Source: Cutibacterium namnetense | GTDB lineage: Bacteria > Actinomycetota > Actinomycetes > Propionibacteriales > Propionibacteriaceae | Direction of reading: 5' to 3' | Assembly (NCBI RefSeq): GCF_001642025.1 | Contig: NZ_LWHO01000001.1 | Coordinates: 220,573-284,572 of the forward strand | Length of the DNA: 64,000 nt | In this document: one piece after another, positions 9,099 through 18,365 of the stretch | How the letters are laid out: every line of letters begins with the position of its first letter | How positions within the stretch are numbered: the stretch's first letter is position 1 | The notes under the pieces: model-generated | Database searches by the model: none | What the model was told of the DNA's origin: nothing | What the model saw: only the letters and a program-made list of their open reading frames with translations | Made by a program: the position numbers and the translations under genes

Positions 9099-9899
9099 AT
9101 GGATCTTGGACTTAATGGACGCACTGCACTTATCACCGGCGCTGATTCGGGTATTGGCTGGCATACCGCGAAGCTCCTCCTCGCCGAGGGGGCCAAAGTC
9201 GCCATCACCGACCTCCACCCTGACGAGCTCACTCAGGCGGCGCAGGCTCTCGATGCTCCTGATGACCGCCTGGTTGCCTTCCCTGCTGACGTTACTGACG
9301 TCGATTCTCTGGCGAAGCTGCACCAGCACGTGAGGGATGCCCTCGGCCCGATTGACATCCTCGTCCAGTCGGCCGGTGTGACCGGAGCCCAGGGTAAATT
9401 CCACGAGATCGATGAAGAGGGCTGGCGTTCCACCCTTGACATTGACCTCATGGGCCCGGTGCGGGTACTGCGCGAGTTTCTCGGCGATTTGCGCACCGGT
9501 GGCTGGGGGCGTGTCGTGCTGCTGGCTTCTGAGGATGGTGTCCAGCCCTACGACGACGAGATCCCCTACTGCGCTGCTAAGGCCGGAGTATTGGCCCTCG
9601 CTAAGGGGCTGTCGCGGACCTATGCCCGCGAGGGGCTGCTCGTCAACGCCGTCTCTCCGGCTTTCATCCACACCCCGATGACTGACGCCATGATGAATAA
9701 GCGGTCCAAAGAGCTTGGCGTTAGCTTTGACGAAGCCGTCGAGTCCTTCCTCAACGAGGAGCGCCCCTATATGGAGCTCAAGCGGCGCGGCGAGCCTGAA
9801 GAGGTGGCTGCCATCATCGCTTTCCTATGCTCAGACAAGGCCTCCTTCGTTAACGGATCGAACTACCGTGTCGATTCCGGGTCGGTGGCCACTTTCTGA
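9099..9899 (+). CDS. Short-chain dehydrogenase/reductase
   Basis: The 266-residue protein is a classical SDR. It has the TGADSGIG cofactor motif at residues ~12-19 and a YCAAK active-site YxxxK. After the active site it has VNAVSPAFIHTPM, and near the end ASFVNGSNYRVDSG replaces the usual NG-x-x-x-x-VDGG. It should oxidise or reduce an alcohol/keto substrate with NAD(P), but the substrate is unknown. AGGAG lies 6 bases before the ATG. It forms a likely operon with the flavin reductase upstream (15-base gap) and ends at the shared hairpin at 9916-9951. An acidic residue follows the catalytic-Ser position (LASEDG). Confidence 0.88.
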   Translation: MDLGLNGRTALITGADSGIGWHTAKLLLAEGAKVAITDLHPDELTQAAQALDAPDDRLVAFPADVTDVDSLAKLHQHVRDALGPIDILVQSAGVTGAQGKFHEIDEEGWRSTLDIDLMGPVRVLREFLGDLRTGGWGRVVLLASEDGVQPYDDEIPYCAAKAGVLALAKGLSRTYAREGLLVNAVSPAFIHTPMTDAMMNKRSKELGVSFDEAVESFLNEERPYMELKRRGEPEEVAAIIAFLCSDKASFVNGSNYRVDSGSVATF

Positions 9900-9915
9900 G
9901 GTTCGGCACTGATGC

Positions 9916-9951
9916 CAATGGGGCCGAGTCACTATGACAGCGGCCCCATTG
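9916..9951. terminator. Bidirectional terminator between SDR and ptsH
   Basis: CAATGGGGCCG and CGGCCCCATTG form a perfect 11-bp stem with a 14-base loop, between two convergent genes (stops at 9899 and 9963). It can serve both strands. Confidence 0.8.
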
Positions 9952-9962
9952 CGGAGGCTCAT

Positions 9963-10220
9963 TTACGCGTCGAGGTCAGAGGCAATCAGGTCAGCAATTG
10001 TGTTGACGTCGTCCTCGCTATCCCCGGTAACCGTCACCGGGTCACCTCCGTTAGCGCCGAGGGTCATGATGAGCAGCACGGACTTAGCGTCAATCGGCTC
10101 GCCTCCCTCGGTAGCTAGGGTGACGGTCGAGCCGAGCTTGGCAGCGGCCTGCGAGATGACGGCGGCGGGACGGGCGTGGAGTCCGACGGAGGATCCGACC
10201 TTGACGGTTTTACTGGCCAT
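9963..10220 (-). CDS. ptsH: HPr phosphocarrier protein of the PTS
   Basis: The 85-residue protein has the full HPr length. The active-site motif GLHARPA places the phosphorylated residue at His15. The regulatory-site region IDAKSVLLIMTLGA carries a Ser at the usual position (~47). HPr passes phosphate from enzyme I to EIIA domains. It is the last gene of the fructose set, 35 bases behind fruA on the same strand, so it is probably co-expressed with fructose uptake. Enzyme I is not encoded in this window. GGAAAGG-like bases precede the ATG. Confidence 0.97.
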   Translation of the reverse strand: MASKTVKVGSSVGLHARPAAVISQAAAKLGSTVTLATEGGEPIDAKSVLLIMTLGANGGDPVTVTGDSEDDVNTIADLIASDLDA

Positions 10221-10255
10221 GATGGTGTTCCTTTCGGGGTTGTGGTGTGGTGGTT

Positions 10256-12262
10256 TCAGGCGGAAGCCGTGGCTTTGCGCCGGGCTGAGGCTTTAAGAAC
10301 GGTTACGAGCAAGGCTGCCACGAGGGTGCCGACGACGATAGCCAGAACGAAGGCCCAGGCCCGATCAATGGCAAAGAAGACGAAGATTCCGCCATGGGGA
10401 GCTTTCGAAGCGGCACCGAGAGCCATTGATAGGGCACCTGTGATTGCACCTCCGGCCATCATCGACGGGATCACTCGTAGCGGATCGGCAGCCGCGAACG
10501 GGATGGCGCCCTCGGAGATGAAGGAGGCCCCCAGCAGCCAGGCAGCGGTGCCGTTTTCACGCTCGGCAGGCTGGTAGAGCTTCGGACGCAGGGTCGTTGA
10601 CAGTGCCATGGCCAGTGGGGGAACCATCCCCGCGGCCATGACGGCCGCCATCACCTTGAGGGATCCGATGTTGGTAACTGCGAGGTTCGTCGTCGCGAAA
10701 AGGTAAGCCGCCTTGTTGATGGGGCCGCCAAGGTCGAAGCACATCATGAGTCCCAGGATGATTCCGAGGATGACGGCCGAGGCGCCGCTCATGCTGCCCA
10801 GCCAGTTGTTGAGGGCGTTCGTTAGGGCTGCCAGCGGACGCCCCAGCACGACGTACATCAGCCCACCGGCGATCAGGGATCCGATGAGTGGGATGATGAC
10901 GACCGGCATGAGGCCACGCAGCCAGCGCGGCGGGTTGATACGGGTGAACCAGTAGGCGACGAGCCCGCCGAGCAGACCACCGACGATGGCACCAATGAAT
11001 CCCGCCCCGGTCACCCCGGCGACAGCACCTGCTACGAAACCGGGGGCAATGCCAGGGCGGTCTGCCAACCCGAAGCCGATGTATCCGGCGAGGGCGGGTA
11101 GCAGGAAGCTGAAAGCTGCTTGCCCGACGGCGAAGAGGATCGCGCCGATGTAGGTCATGGTGGCCGATCCGCCGAGAGCATGTGCGGTTGGAATGGGCAG
11201 GTTGCCCAAGGTGTTGTGCAAGGCAATATCCATGCCGTTTTGAGCGATCTCGTATCCGCCAAAGAGGAATCCAAGGGCGATGAGCAGACCACCTGCGGCG
11301 ACGAACGGGATCATGTAGGACACGCCCGTCATAAGGGCCTGCTGGATGCGTTTGCCCCAGCCAGTGTGAGATCCAGTCTGTTTCGACTCCTGCTGCTCAC
11401 TATGGCTGGCGGGGACCCGACGAGCGTGCGGGTCTTTGGCGGCGGCGACGGCCTCAGAAACCATCTTTTCCGGCTCGTTGACGGCCCGCTTGACCCCGGA
11501 CTCAATGACCGGCTTGCCAGCGAAGCGCTCCCGGCCCTTGACACCAACGTCGGTGGCGAAAATAACGGCGTCGGCAGCCTCGATGTCGGCGGCGCTGAGG
11601 GGCTCGGTGGCGGTGGATCCTTGGGGTTCGACCTTGACGTCAACACCCATCTTCTTTCCCGCAGCCGTCAGATAGTCGGCTGCCATGTAGGTGTGGGCGA
11701 TGCCGGTGGGACAGGCCGTGATAGCGACGATGCGGGGCGCCTCGGTGGCGGTGCTGGTCGCCGCGGTGTGCGGAAGAGCCGTTGCAGATGCGGTTGGCGC
11801 GGTTCCCTCCTTCGGTTCGACGACTCCACCGACGAGGTCGACGATGGTTTGCGCGTCGGGTGCCTGCCGCAATTGTTCGACGAACTCAGGCTTGACGAGG
11901 GCACGAGCCAGCTCGGTAAGGAGCTTCATATGCTCCGCGCCGCCGTCTTCGGGCGCCGCGATCATAAAGATGAGGTCGGCTGGACCGTCAGGTCCATTGA
12001 AGTCGACGGTGGGGGACAGCCGGGCGAACCCCAGGGAGGCCTGAGACACTGCGGCTGAGCGGCAGTGGGGGATGGCGAACCCGCCGGGCATACCGGTTGG
12101 GCTTGTGGATTCGCGGTCCAGAGCGTCGCGGGCGAGGCCGTCAGCGTCGGCGCGTCCGGCGGCAGCAACGATTCCGGCGACTGAGGTGATGACCTCGATC
12201 TTGGTTGAACCGAGGTTGGCGTCAAGGGATACCAGTTCCGGGGTGATGAGAGGGGCGTTCAC
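10256..12262 (-). CDS. fruA: Fructose-specific PTS enzyme IIABC
   Basis: The 668-residue fusion has three domains in order. EIIA spans ~1-150 with the phosphorylated His in GGFAIPHCRS (His66). EIIB spans ~175-275 with the P-loop Cys in ITACPTGIAHTYM (Cys184). The membrane EIIC part runs from ~305 to the end with about eight helices. The protein imports fructose while converting it to fructose-1-phosphate. An Ala/Thr-rich linker joins EIIA and EIIB. It starts 9 bases after fruK and precedes ptsH, so one transcript likely carries fruK-fruA-ptsH. Fructose specificity rests on domain order plus fruK. Confidence 0.96.
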   Translation of the reverse strand: MNAPLITPELVSLDANLGSTKIEVITSVAGIVAAAGRADADGLARDALDRESTSPTGMPGGFAIPHCRSAAVSQASLGFARLSPTVDFNGPDGPADLIFMIAAPEDGGAEHMKLLTELARALVKPEFVEQLRQAPDAQTIVDLVGGVVEPKEGTAPTASATALPHTAATSTATEAPRIVAITACPTGIAHTYMAADYLTAAGKKMGVDVKVEPQGSTATEPLSAADIEAADAVIFATDVGVKGRERFAGKPVIESGVKRAVNEPEKMVSEAVAAAKDPHARRVPASHSEQQESKQTGSHTGWGKRIQQALMTGVSYMIPFVAAGGLLIALGFLFGGYEIAQNGMDIALHNTLGNLPIPTAHALGGSATMTYIGAILFAVGQAAFSFLLPALAGYIGFGLADRPGIAPGFVAGAVAGVTGAGFIGAIVGGLLGGLVAYWFTRINPPRWLRGLMPVVIIPLIGSLIAGGLMYVVLGRPLAALTNALNNWLGSMSGASAVILGIILGLMMCFDLGGPINKAAYLFATTNLAVTNIGSLKVMAAVMAAGMVPPLAMALSTTLRPKLYQPAERENGTAAWLLGASFISEGAIPFAAADPLRVIPSMMAGGAITGALSMALGAASKAPHGGIFVFFAIDRAWAFVLAIVVGTLVAALLVTVLKASARRKATASA

Positions 12263-12271
12263 CGGGTCTCC

Positions 12272-13222
12272 TTATAGGTGGGTGAGGCTGACGTGGATGG
12301 CGTCGGCCTGAGAAGGGGTCGGCATGGTTGACCCCGGTAGAGCGGCTGCTGCTGTGCCCCAGGAAACGGCGGTGCGCAGACAGTTTTCGGGCTGGTCTCC
12401 GCGGGTGCGTGCCAGCAGGAATCCGGCCAGGGCGGAGTCTCCGGCGCCGACAGTTGACTTCACCTCGATTGGGTCTGGCCAGGCATGCCAGGCGTCGTGC
12501 TCGGTGACGAGGAGGGCGCCGGTTCCGCCCAAGGTGACGATTACCTCCGCGATGCCGTGCAGGCCCCGGACGGCGGCGACAATGTCGTCGAACTGTCCCT
12601 CGTCGGCGGCAGACTCGAGAGAGTCGCCGTCAATCCCGCATAGCTGGCCGAGCTCGACGGAATTCGGCTTGACGAGGTCAGGGGCACGGTAGGGGAGGCG
12701 GGCTGCCAATTCTTGGAGGGGCTGATCGGAGGTGTCGACGGCGACCTTGACGCCGGCCTCATGGAGACGGTCGGTCATCGTGGCATACCAATGTGTGGGG
12801 ACGCCCGGGGGTAAGGATCCTGACAGTACGACCCATTGCGCGCCAGATGACCTCTCGACGACGGCTTCTTCAACTGCGGCCAGTTCATCGGGGTTGAGGT
12901 AGGACCCGGGTTGGTTGAACTTGGTTGTGGTGCCGTCAGGTTCAGTGATGGTGAGGTTGGTTCTCACGGCTGCTGCAATGGGTACAGCTAGGTGCGGGAT
13001 GCTGTCGTGGCCTAGGCCGAGGGTAAGGCGGTCCTCGGTTCCGGCTGGCACCACGGCGCAGGTTTTGACTCCAGCCCCACGAAGGACTCGGGAGATGTTG
13101 ACTCCCTTACCGGCGGCGATCTCGGTGGCACTGCCCAGTCGGTTCACTTGGCCGCGCTGTAGCGGTCCAGATATGGGCGCTGTGCGGTCAATGCTCGGGT
13201 TGAGCGTGACGGTGACAATCAC
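12272..13222 (-). CDS. fruK: 1-phosphofructokinase
   Basis: The 316-residue protein is a PfkB-family kinase. It opens with VTVTLNPSIDR, has the LSGSLPPGVP substrate segment, and near the C-terminus the GAGDSALAGF motif with the catalytic Asp. It phosphorylates fructose-1-phosphate, the product of FruA, to fructose-1,6-bisphosphate. The frame is open much further upstream (to 13471), but GTG 13222 is right. GAAGGAG lies 5-11 bases before it and the family N-terminus begins there. A good promoter (TTGTTT, 17 bases, TACGAT) lies ~65 bases upstream on the same strand. Confidence 0.96.
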   Translation of the reverse strand: MIVTVTLNPSIDRTAPISGPLQRGQVNRLGSATEIAAGKGVNISRVLRGAGVKTCAVVPAGTEDRLTLGLGHDSIPHLAVPIAAAVRTNLTITEPDGTTTKFNQPGSYLNPDELAAVEEAVVERSSGAQWVVLSGSLPPGVPTHWYATMTDRLHEAGVKVAVDTSDQPLQELAARLPYRAPDLVKPNSVELGQLCGIDGDSLESAADEGQFDDIVAAVRGLHGIAEVIVTLGGTGALLVTEHDAWHAWPDPIEVKSTVGAGDSALAGFLLARTRGDQPENCLRTAVSWGTAAAALPGSTMPTPSQADAIHVSLTHL

Positions 13223-13569
13223 GTGGACTCCTTCGTCGCCATTTCCAACGGTCCTCGGGTTGGGGAGAACCAGTGATGTTGTAATCTGTGATATCGTAAC
13301 CCGTAAGCACAGAGGAAACAATATGAACACACTAATACGGACATTCATGGTGCAGATTCCTCTGGGCGAGGGCTGGGCCAGGTACCAGACATCGGTGTGG
13401 CAATCCGGTTTACGACAGGGGCTACTGCCAGGGGTGGTGGGCGTCGAAGCGATCATCACCCGGTTTTCCACACCGCGCGCTGGAGCATATCGAAGCGGTA
13501 CTCACGGCACCCGGGGTGACGCTCCCCGGTGGTAACGCGGGCTGTGACGCCGGCTATCAGCGACCCAGG
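13223..13569. other. Intergenic region between fruR and fruK, with the fruK promoter
   Basis: This 347-base stretch holds the predicted fruK promoter at 13293-13321 (minus strand). Between the promoter and the gene, ATCAC occurs twice on the minus strand, ATCAC-N9-ATCAC, a possible DeoR-type operator. The rest (13330-13569) shows no supportable gene; an open frame crossing 12915-13535 on the plus strand is only the shadow of fruK. Confidence 0.5.
13293..13321 (-). promoter_or_regulatory. Predicted fruKA-ptsH promoter
   Basis: On the minus strand a -35 box TTGTTT (13321-13316) and a -10 box TACGAT (13298-13293) are separated by exactly 17 bases. Transcription would start near 13286, giving a ~64-base leader before the fruK GTG. 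It gives fruK its own start point, apart from the upstream regulator gene. Confidence 0.5.
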
Positions 13570-14331
13570 TCAGGCAATGACGATGTCGACGCCAGCCTTG
13601 TGCAGCATCTCGACTTGATGAGGAGTCACCCCGGAGTCGGTGATAATGACATCAACGTCGCTCAGCTGGGCGAACCTCATCGTCGATTCCGCGCCCATTT
13701 TTCGGGAGTCGGCCAGAACCACAACATGGTGGGCGCTCGCAATCATTGCTGCCTTGGTTGCGACTTCATCGGCGTCAGGAGTGGATAGGCCGTGCGTCGG
13801 GGAAATGCCGTTAGTGCCCATAAACGCAACGTCGACGCGGAGTCGAGAGATGGTGTCGACATTACCGACGGTGGCCTGGGTAGTGGGGCGCAGCCGTCCT
13901 CCCAACAGATGGACGTCACAGTTGCTGTGGGTAGCCACCGTACTGGCGATCGGGGACGAGTTCGTAAAGATGGTGAACCGCCTTGTGGAGGGCATGATCG
14001 ACGCTAATCGCCCGGTCGTCGACCCGGCGTCGAGGATGATCGACCCCTTGTCGCTGGGCAGATGGGATAGTGCCGCCCGGGCGATTTGTTCCTTCTGCGT
14101 CACTGCCGAGGAGTCCCGGGTGTCGAGCGGCTGGTCGCCCAGCAAGTCGAACTCGATCGGGATGGCGCCACCGTGCACCCGCCGCAGCATTTTGTGATTG
14201 CATAACTGGTCGAGGTCGCGGCGAATGGTTTCCGGAACCACCCCCAGTGCAGTGGACGCCTCGGCGACTGATACCCGACCGGTCTCGCGGGCGGTATCGA
14301 TCAGCCACTTGTGTCTTTCGGCGGGATACAT
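13570..14331 (-). CDS. fruR: DeoR-family transcriptional repressor of fructose genes
   Basis: The 253-residue protein has an N-terminal DeoR winged helix-turn-helix (RVSVAEASTALGVVPETIRR, then a wing ending RRVHGGAI). It is followed by the DeoRC sugar-phosphate sensor domain, with DAGSTTGRLA near residue 95. DeoR repressors next to fruKA normally sense fructose-1-phosphate or fructose-1,6-bisphosphate; that ligand is inferred from context. ATG 14331 has GGAAGG before it and matches the family N-terminus; a longer frame to 14430 adds unconserved residues. It lies upstream of fruK on the same strand, with a 347-base gap, and is divergent from the UDP-sugar dehydrogenase gene. Confidence 0.88.
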   Translation of the reverse strand: MYPAERHKWLIDTARETGRVSVAEASTALGVVPETIRRDLDQLCNHKMLRRVHGGAIPIEFDLLGDQPLDTRDSSAVTQKEQIARAALSHLPSDKGSIILDAGSTTGRLASIMPSTRRFTIFTNSSPIASTVATHSNCDVHLLGGRLRPTTQATVGNVDTISRLRVDVAFMGTNGISPTHGLSTPDADEVATKAAMIASAHHVVVLADSRKMGAESTMRFAQLSDVDVIITDSGVTPHQVEMLHKAGVDIVIA

Positions 14332-14496
14332 GGGCCTTCCTTGGGGATTACCACTCGACGCCACTACGGACTGCGAAAGGCCTTGTCGAGGCCTGGTGTG
14401 GGCATCGTTGCGACGGCGTGAGCATAACACGGACTCGTCTGGGTTCCGCGCCCGGATAGACTGACGGAGTATTCGCGAATCCCAAGGAGTTCAGGA

Positions 14497-15795
14497 ATGA
14501 AAATTGCCGTCGTCGCCATGGGCAAGATCGGGCTTCCCCTGGCCGTGCAGTTCGCCGAGAAGGGTCACGACGTCATCGGCGTCGACGTGCAGCAGCGCGT
14601 CGTGGACGAGATCAACAAGGGCAACGAGCCTTTCCCTGGTGAGGCTTTTCTTGACGAGAAGTTGAAGAAGCTTGTACCGGCAGGCAAGCTCACCGCCACC
14701 ACCGACTATTCCAAGGCCATCCCCGGCGCAGATGCGATTGTCCTCGTCGTACCGCTCTTCGTTAACGACGAGACCTGGGAGCCGGACTTCGGCTGGATGG
14801 AAAACGCTACCAAGTCGCTGGCTGAGCACCTCACCCCCGGCACTCTCATCTCCTATGAGACCACTCTGCCGGTCGGTACCACCCGCAACCGCTGGAAGCC
14901 CATGATCGAGGAGATCTCCGGTCTGACCGAGGGCAAGGATTTTCACCTTGTCTTTTCCCCGGAGCGCGTTCTCACCGGTCGTGTCTTCGCTGACCTGCGC
15001 CGCTACCCGAAGCTCGTCGGTGGCTTGAACGACGCGGGCACCGCCAAAGGCATCGACTTCTACCAGCAGGTTCTCGACTTCGACGATCGTGACGACCTTC
15101 CTCGCGCGAACGGCGTCTGGGACATGGGTACTGCTGAGGCCGCCGAAATGGCCAAGCTTGCTGAGACCACCTACCGCGACGTCAACATCGGCCTGGCTAA
15201 CCAGTTCGGTAAGTACGCTGCGGCCAACGGCATTGACGTTTACAAGGTCATTGACGCCTGTAACTCGCAGCCGTACTCCCACATCCACCGCCCCGGGATC
15301 GCCGTCGGAGGTCACTGCATCCCCGTCTACCCGCGCCTCTACCTATGGACCGATCCGGACGCCTCCATCGTTCGCACTGCCCGTGAGGCCAACATGACGA
15401 TGCCGCAGTACTGCGTCGACCAGGCCGCCTCGGTGCTCGGTGACTTGTCCGGTAAGAAAGTTGTCGTCCTTGGTGCCTCCTACCGGGGCAAAGTCAAGGA
15501 GACCGCCTTCTCTGGCGTCTTCCCGACCGTCGACATCCTTGCCAAGGCTGGCGCCGATGTCAGCGTCCACGACCCGATGTTCACCGACGAGGAGCTTGGC
15601 AAGTTTGGCTTCCAGGCGTACCACATTGGCGACCCCGTCGACGGCGCGCTGCTGCAGGCCGATCACCCCGAGTACGCCGAGCTGACCTCGGCTGACCTGC
15701 CAGGTATCAAGGTGCTTGTCGACGGTCGTCACGTCGTCGATCCGGCCGCATGGGGCGACGTCGAGGTCATCGTCGTTGGTGACGGGGAGGCCTGA
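14497..15795 (+). CDS. UDP-N-acetyl-hexosamine 6-dehydrogenase (WbpA/WecC type)
   Basis: The 432-residue protein begins with the NAD-binding KIAVVAMGKIGLPLAVQF. It has the ISYETTLPVGTT segment, SPERVLTGRVFAD, and the active-site GIAVGGHCIPVYP with catalytic Cys at about 274. It ends with the UDP-binding C-terminal domain. It performs the two-step NAD-dependent oxidation of a UDP-GlcNAc or UDP-ManNAc C6 alcohol to the uronic acid. With the WlbA/B/C-type enzymes at 1587-4393 and the 2-epimerase at 18366, the product is probably UDP-GlcNAcA for the diacetamido-uronic pathway. UDP-ManNAcA is the alternative. AAGGAG lies before the ATG. Confidence 0.92.
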   Translation: MKIAVVAMGKIGLPLAVQFAEKGHDVIGVDVQQRVVDEINKGNEPFPGEAFLDEKLKKLVPAGKLTATTDYSKAIPGADAIVLVVPLFVNDETWEPDFGWMENATKSLAEHLTPGTLISYETTLPVGTTRNRWKPMIEEISGLTEGKDFHLVFSPERVLTGRVFADLRRYPKLVGGLNDAGTAKGIDFYQQVLDFDDRDDLPRANGVWDMGTAEAAEMAKLAETTYRDVNIGLANQFGKYAAANGIDVYKVIDACNSQPYSHIHRPGIAVGGHCIPVYPRLYLWTDPDASIVRTAREANMTMPQYCVDQAASVLGDLSGKKVVVLGASYRGKVKETAFSGVFPTVDILAKAGADVSVHDPMFTDEELGKFGFQAYHIGDPVDGALLQADHPEYAELTSADLPGIKVLVDGRHVVDPAAWGDVEVIVVGDGEA

Positions 15796-17050
15796 GCACC
15801 CCGACAGCTCCCTCAGCAAGTTCGTTGAGGGGCTGTCGGTACTGCTGCCCCCAGCGGCTCTCCTGGGGCCCTGGGCTGGCGTTGGGAGTGTATTCGGCTA
15901 CCGCATCCTGGTGGTGTTGCTAGCCGGATGTGCAGTGACGGGATGGATTCGTCCCGCCCAGGTACGGCGATTCAGCCGCGCAGCCTGCGCCATCGTGATT
16001 GTTGCGGTGGCGTGGGCCGTGGTTGGCACGGTAGGCGCTATTCGGTTAGGCCCGTATCGGGATCTTTCGAGCCTGATGGGGGGCGGTCTCGCCCTGATGG
16101 GGGCGTGGTCGGTGGCCAGACTCATCTCGGACGGACACCTGCGCCGTGAGCGTGCCCTACGCAATATTGCGATCGGTTGGGCGGGGGCAGTCTGGATGGG
16201 GGTGCCGCTGGCGGTCTGGGAAATCTTGACCGCGCGACATTTAGACACCTACGCCGACGGGGCGTGGCGGAACCATCCGGAGCTCTACCATCAGCCGGCG
16301 ACGTGGCTTACCAACCCCAACCTCTACGCGGTTTTCCTGGCCGTGGGCTCCGTGTGGGTCGGTGTGGTTGGTTCACGAAGCGCTGTTCGGTGGGTGCGGA
16401 TAGTTGCCGCGGTCACGATGATGGTCGGTTTGGGTCTGCTGGTTGCGACAGCCAGTCGTTTGGTTTGCGCGGCGCTGCTGTTGGCCGTCATGGTGCGGTT
16501 GTGGGCGGCTCCGCGATGGCGGTGGGCGCTGCTCGGTGTGGTTGTGGCCGGCGCTGTGGTAATCGTGGCGACACACCTCGATCAAGTCGGATTGACATGG
16601 CACAGGTTCATCGGTGTGCTGATTCACCACAACAATGAGGGCCCGTCATCCTTCGCGGTGAGGACTACCCTGCTGGCCTGGGGCCTTGCGCTGGTCATGG
16701 CTCACCCTTTGCTTGGGGCAGGTCCAGGAGGGTATCGGGCCAGTATTTTGGCTGCGCCAAGACGATGGTTTCCGCATGGCAAGACCGATCCCCATAACGG
16801 AGTCTTGGAAATTGCCTCCCAATACGGGTTGGTCGTTACTGCCCTCTTTGCGGTTTGTTGGTGTCTAGCTGTTGGTCGATGCTGGCGGTCGCGACGATGG
16901 TGGGGGGCTGCTCTCATCATTGCCATGCCGGTGCTCTCACTGGCCAACAGCACCTACTTGGTACAGTCGGTGAACCAACTTGGGGGGCTGGTATGTGTCC
17001 TGGTGGCGAGCTCGTGCCCTCGGAAGGCGCCGCAAGGACGAGAAGACTAG
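15779..17050 (+). CDS. O-antigen ligase/polymerase-like membrane protein
   Basis: The ~423-residue protein has about ten or more membrane helices. A VATASRLVCAALLLA segment falls mid-protein and a PHNGVLEIASQYG motif has its His near residue 339, the same layout as the other two polymerase-like proteins here. It should act outside the membrane on undecaprenyl-linked glycan. The start is uncertain. The frame is open from 15716 inside the dehydrogenase gene; GTG 15779 gives a 17-base overlap with that gene and is the more economical choice, but it has no convincing ribosome site. It follows the UDP-sugar dehydrogenase and precedes a glycosyltransferase gene, so it belongs to the right arm of the polysaccharide locus. 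Confidence 0.72.
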   Translation: MTGRPEHPDSSLSKFVEGLSVLLPPAALLGPWAGVGSVFGYRILVVLLAGCAVTGWIRPAQVRRFSRAACAIVIVAVAWAVVGTVGAIRLGPYRDLSSLMGGGLALMGAWSVARLISDGHLRRERALRNIAIGWAGAVWMGVPLAVWEILTARHLDTYADGAWRNHPELYHQPATWLTNPNLYAVFLAVGSVWVGVVGSRSAVRWVRIVAAVTMMVGLGLLVATASRLVCAALLLAVMVRLWAAPRWRWALLGVVVAGAVVIVATHLDQVGLTWHRFIGVLIHHNNEGPSSFAVRTTLLAWGLALVMAHPLLGAGPGGYRASILAAPRRWFPHGKTDPHNGVLEIASQYGLVVTALFAVCWCLAVGRCWRSRRWWGAALIIAMPVLSLANSTYLVQSVNQLGGLVCVLVASSCPRKAPQGRED

Positions 17051-17159
17051 CCCCACCCCATGCCGTTCCTGGGCGAATGTGAGTCACGGTAGGGTGACGT
17101 ATGCCGCTGCCTTGAGGAAAGTAGGCATCGGTGTGCAGTGCGGTACGAGAGGGGGAGGT

Positions 17160-18269
17160 GTGCGGATAGTCATCGTTAGCGCGGCATCGTCCATCCACAC
17201 CGTTCGATGGGTCAATGGGCTGGTCAAACGAGGCCACGAGGTTTACTTGGCATCAGTACACCCGGTGGGCTGTCACTCCATTGACCCCCGAGTCCAGATC
17301 CATCTGGCCCCACACGGCGGAACGGCAAAGTACGTCGTCAATGCGGGTTGGCTGCGATCGGTGGCGGCCGGACTGCAACCTGACATCGTCAACGTCCACT
17401 ATGCGACCGGCTATGGTCTGCTTGCCCGCCTCGCCCACATTGGCGCCCCGACACTGCTATCAGTGTGGGGGAGCGACGTCTACGACTCCCCTCGCCGCAA
17501 CCTCCTGATGCGGCACATGGTCCAGGCCAATTTGGCTGCCGCCACCCGTATCGCCTCCACGAGTCGCTGCATGGCCAAGGTCACTGCTGATCTCATGGCG
17601 ACGGACAGGCCGATCTCCATCACTCCGTTCGGTGTCGACACCGATGCCCTCACTCCTGCCACCGAGCGGCGTGACGGGGACACCATACGTATCGGGACCG
17701 TCAAAGCCCTCCACGCCAAGTACGGAATCGGTGAACTCATCCGGGCATTCAGTCGGGTCCATGACGAACGGCCTGACACCAGTCTCCACATTTGGGGCGA
17801 CGGCCCAGACGAGGACTCCCTCAAGGTCTTGGCTCGCCGTCTTGTCCCGGACAGTTCAGTGGAGTTTCACGGTGCTATTGACCACTGTGGGGTCAGAGAT
17901 GCCCTGGGCAGTTTAGACATCTTTGCCGCCCTATCGACCCTGGACTCGGAGTCCTTTGGAGTGGCGATCATCGAGGCGGGAGCCTGTGGACTTCCGGTAG
18001 TCGTCAGCGATGTGGATGGCCCGGCAGAAGTCGTCGAGGAAGACGTTACGGGGCTGATCGTCCCCCGCGGTGACGTTATTGCCAGCGCTGGCGCACTGAT
18101 GCGGCTGGTTGATGATGCCGAGTTGCGTCGGCGCATGGGTGGGGCTGGCCGCGACCACGTCGTCGAGACGTATTCGTGGGAGCACAGCCTTGACCTCATG
18201 GAGCAGGCGTATCGGGACACCATCGATGATGCGGCACGCCGCCATCGTTCAGGTCGTCACGGTGAGTAG
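17160..18269 (+). CDS. GT4-family glycosyltransferase
   Basis: The 369-residue GT-B protein opens with VRIVIVSAASSIHTVRWVNGL and has the donor-site segment ESFGVAIIEAGACGLPVVVSDVDGPAEV near residues 262-290. That gives the E-x7-E motif of GT4 retaining enzymes. It transfers a sugar from a nucleotide donor to the growing cytoplasmic repeat unit; the donor is unknown. GTG 17160 was chosen because GGGGGAGG lies just before it and the glycosyltransferase fold begins there, although the frame is open from 16980. No membrane helix is evident. It lies between the polymerase and 2-epimerase genes. Confidence 0.85.
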   Translation: MRIVIVSAASSIHTVRWVNGLVKRGHEVYLASVHPVGCHSIDPRVQIHLAPHGGTAKYVVNAGWLRSVAAGLQPDIVNVHYATGYGLLARLAHIGAPTLLSVWGSDVYDSPRRNLLMRHMVQANLAAATRIASTSRCMAKVTADLMATDRPISITPFGVDTDALTPATERRDGDTIRIGTVKALHAKYGIGELIRAFSRVHDERPDTSLHIWGDGPDEDSLKVLARRLVPDSSVEFHGAIDHCGVRDALGSLDIFAALSTLDSESFGVAIIEAGACGLPVVVSDVDGPAEVVEEDVTGLIVPRGDVIASAGALMRLVDDAELRRRMGGAGRDHVVETYSWEHSLDLMEQAYRDTIDDAARRHRSGRHGE

Positions 18270-18365
18270 TGGAAGGTAGAGTGCCAGCGTTGCGCCCAGT
18301 CCCCGATTCGGGCGCTGTCATGTGGCCTCGAGGAGAGGCCGACATCTCATCGAGAGGATTGCGTC

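Noticed and set aside
11120-12058. 312-codon plus-strand frame inside fruA
   Set aside because: Shadow of fruA, Gly-rich with no motif.
13321-13535. Small plus-strand gene in the fruR-fruK gap
   Set aside because: The open frame continues into the fruK antisense strand and lacks a ribosome site.
14491-15315. 274-codon minus-strand frame inside the UDP-sugar dehydrogenase gene
   Set aside because: Shadow frame rich in D, G and V without any motif.
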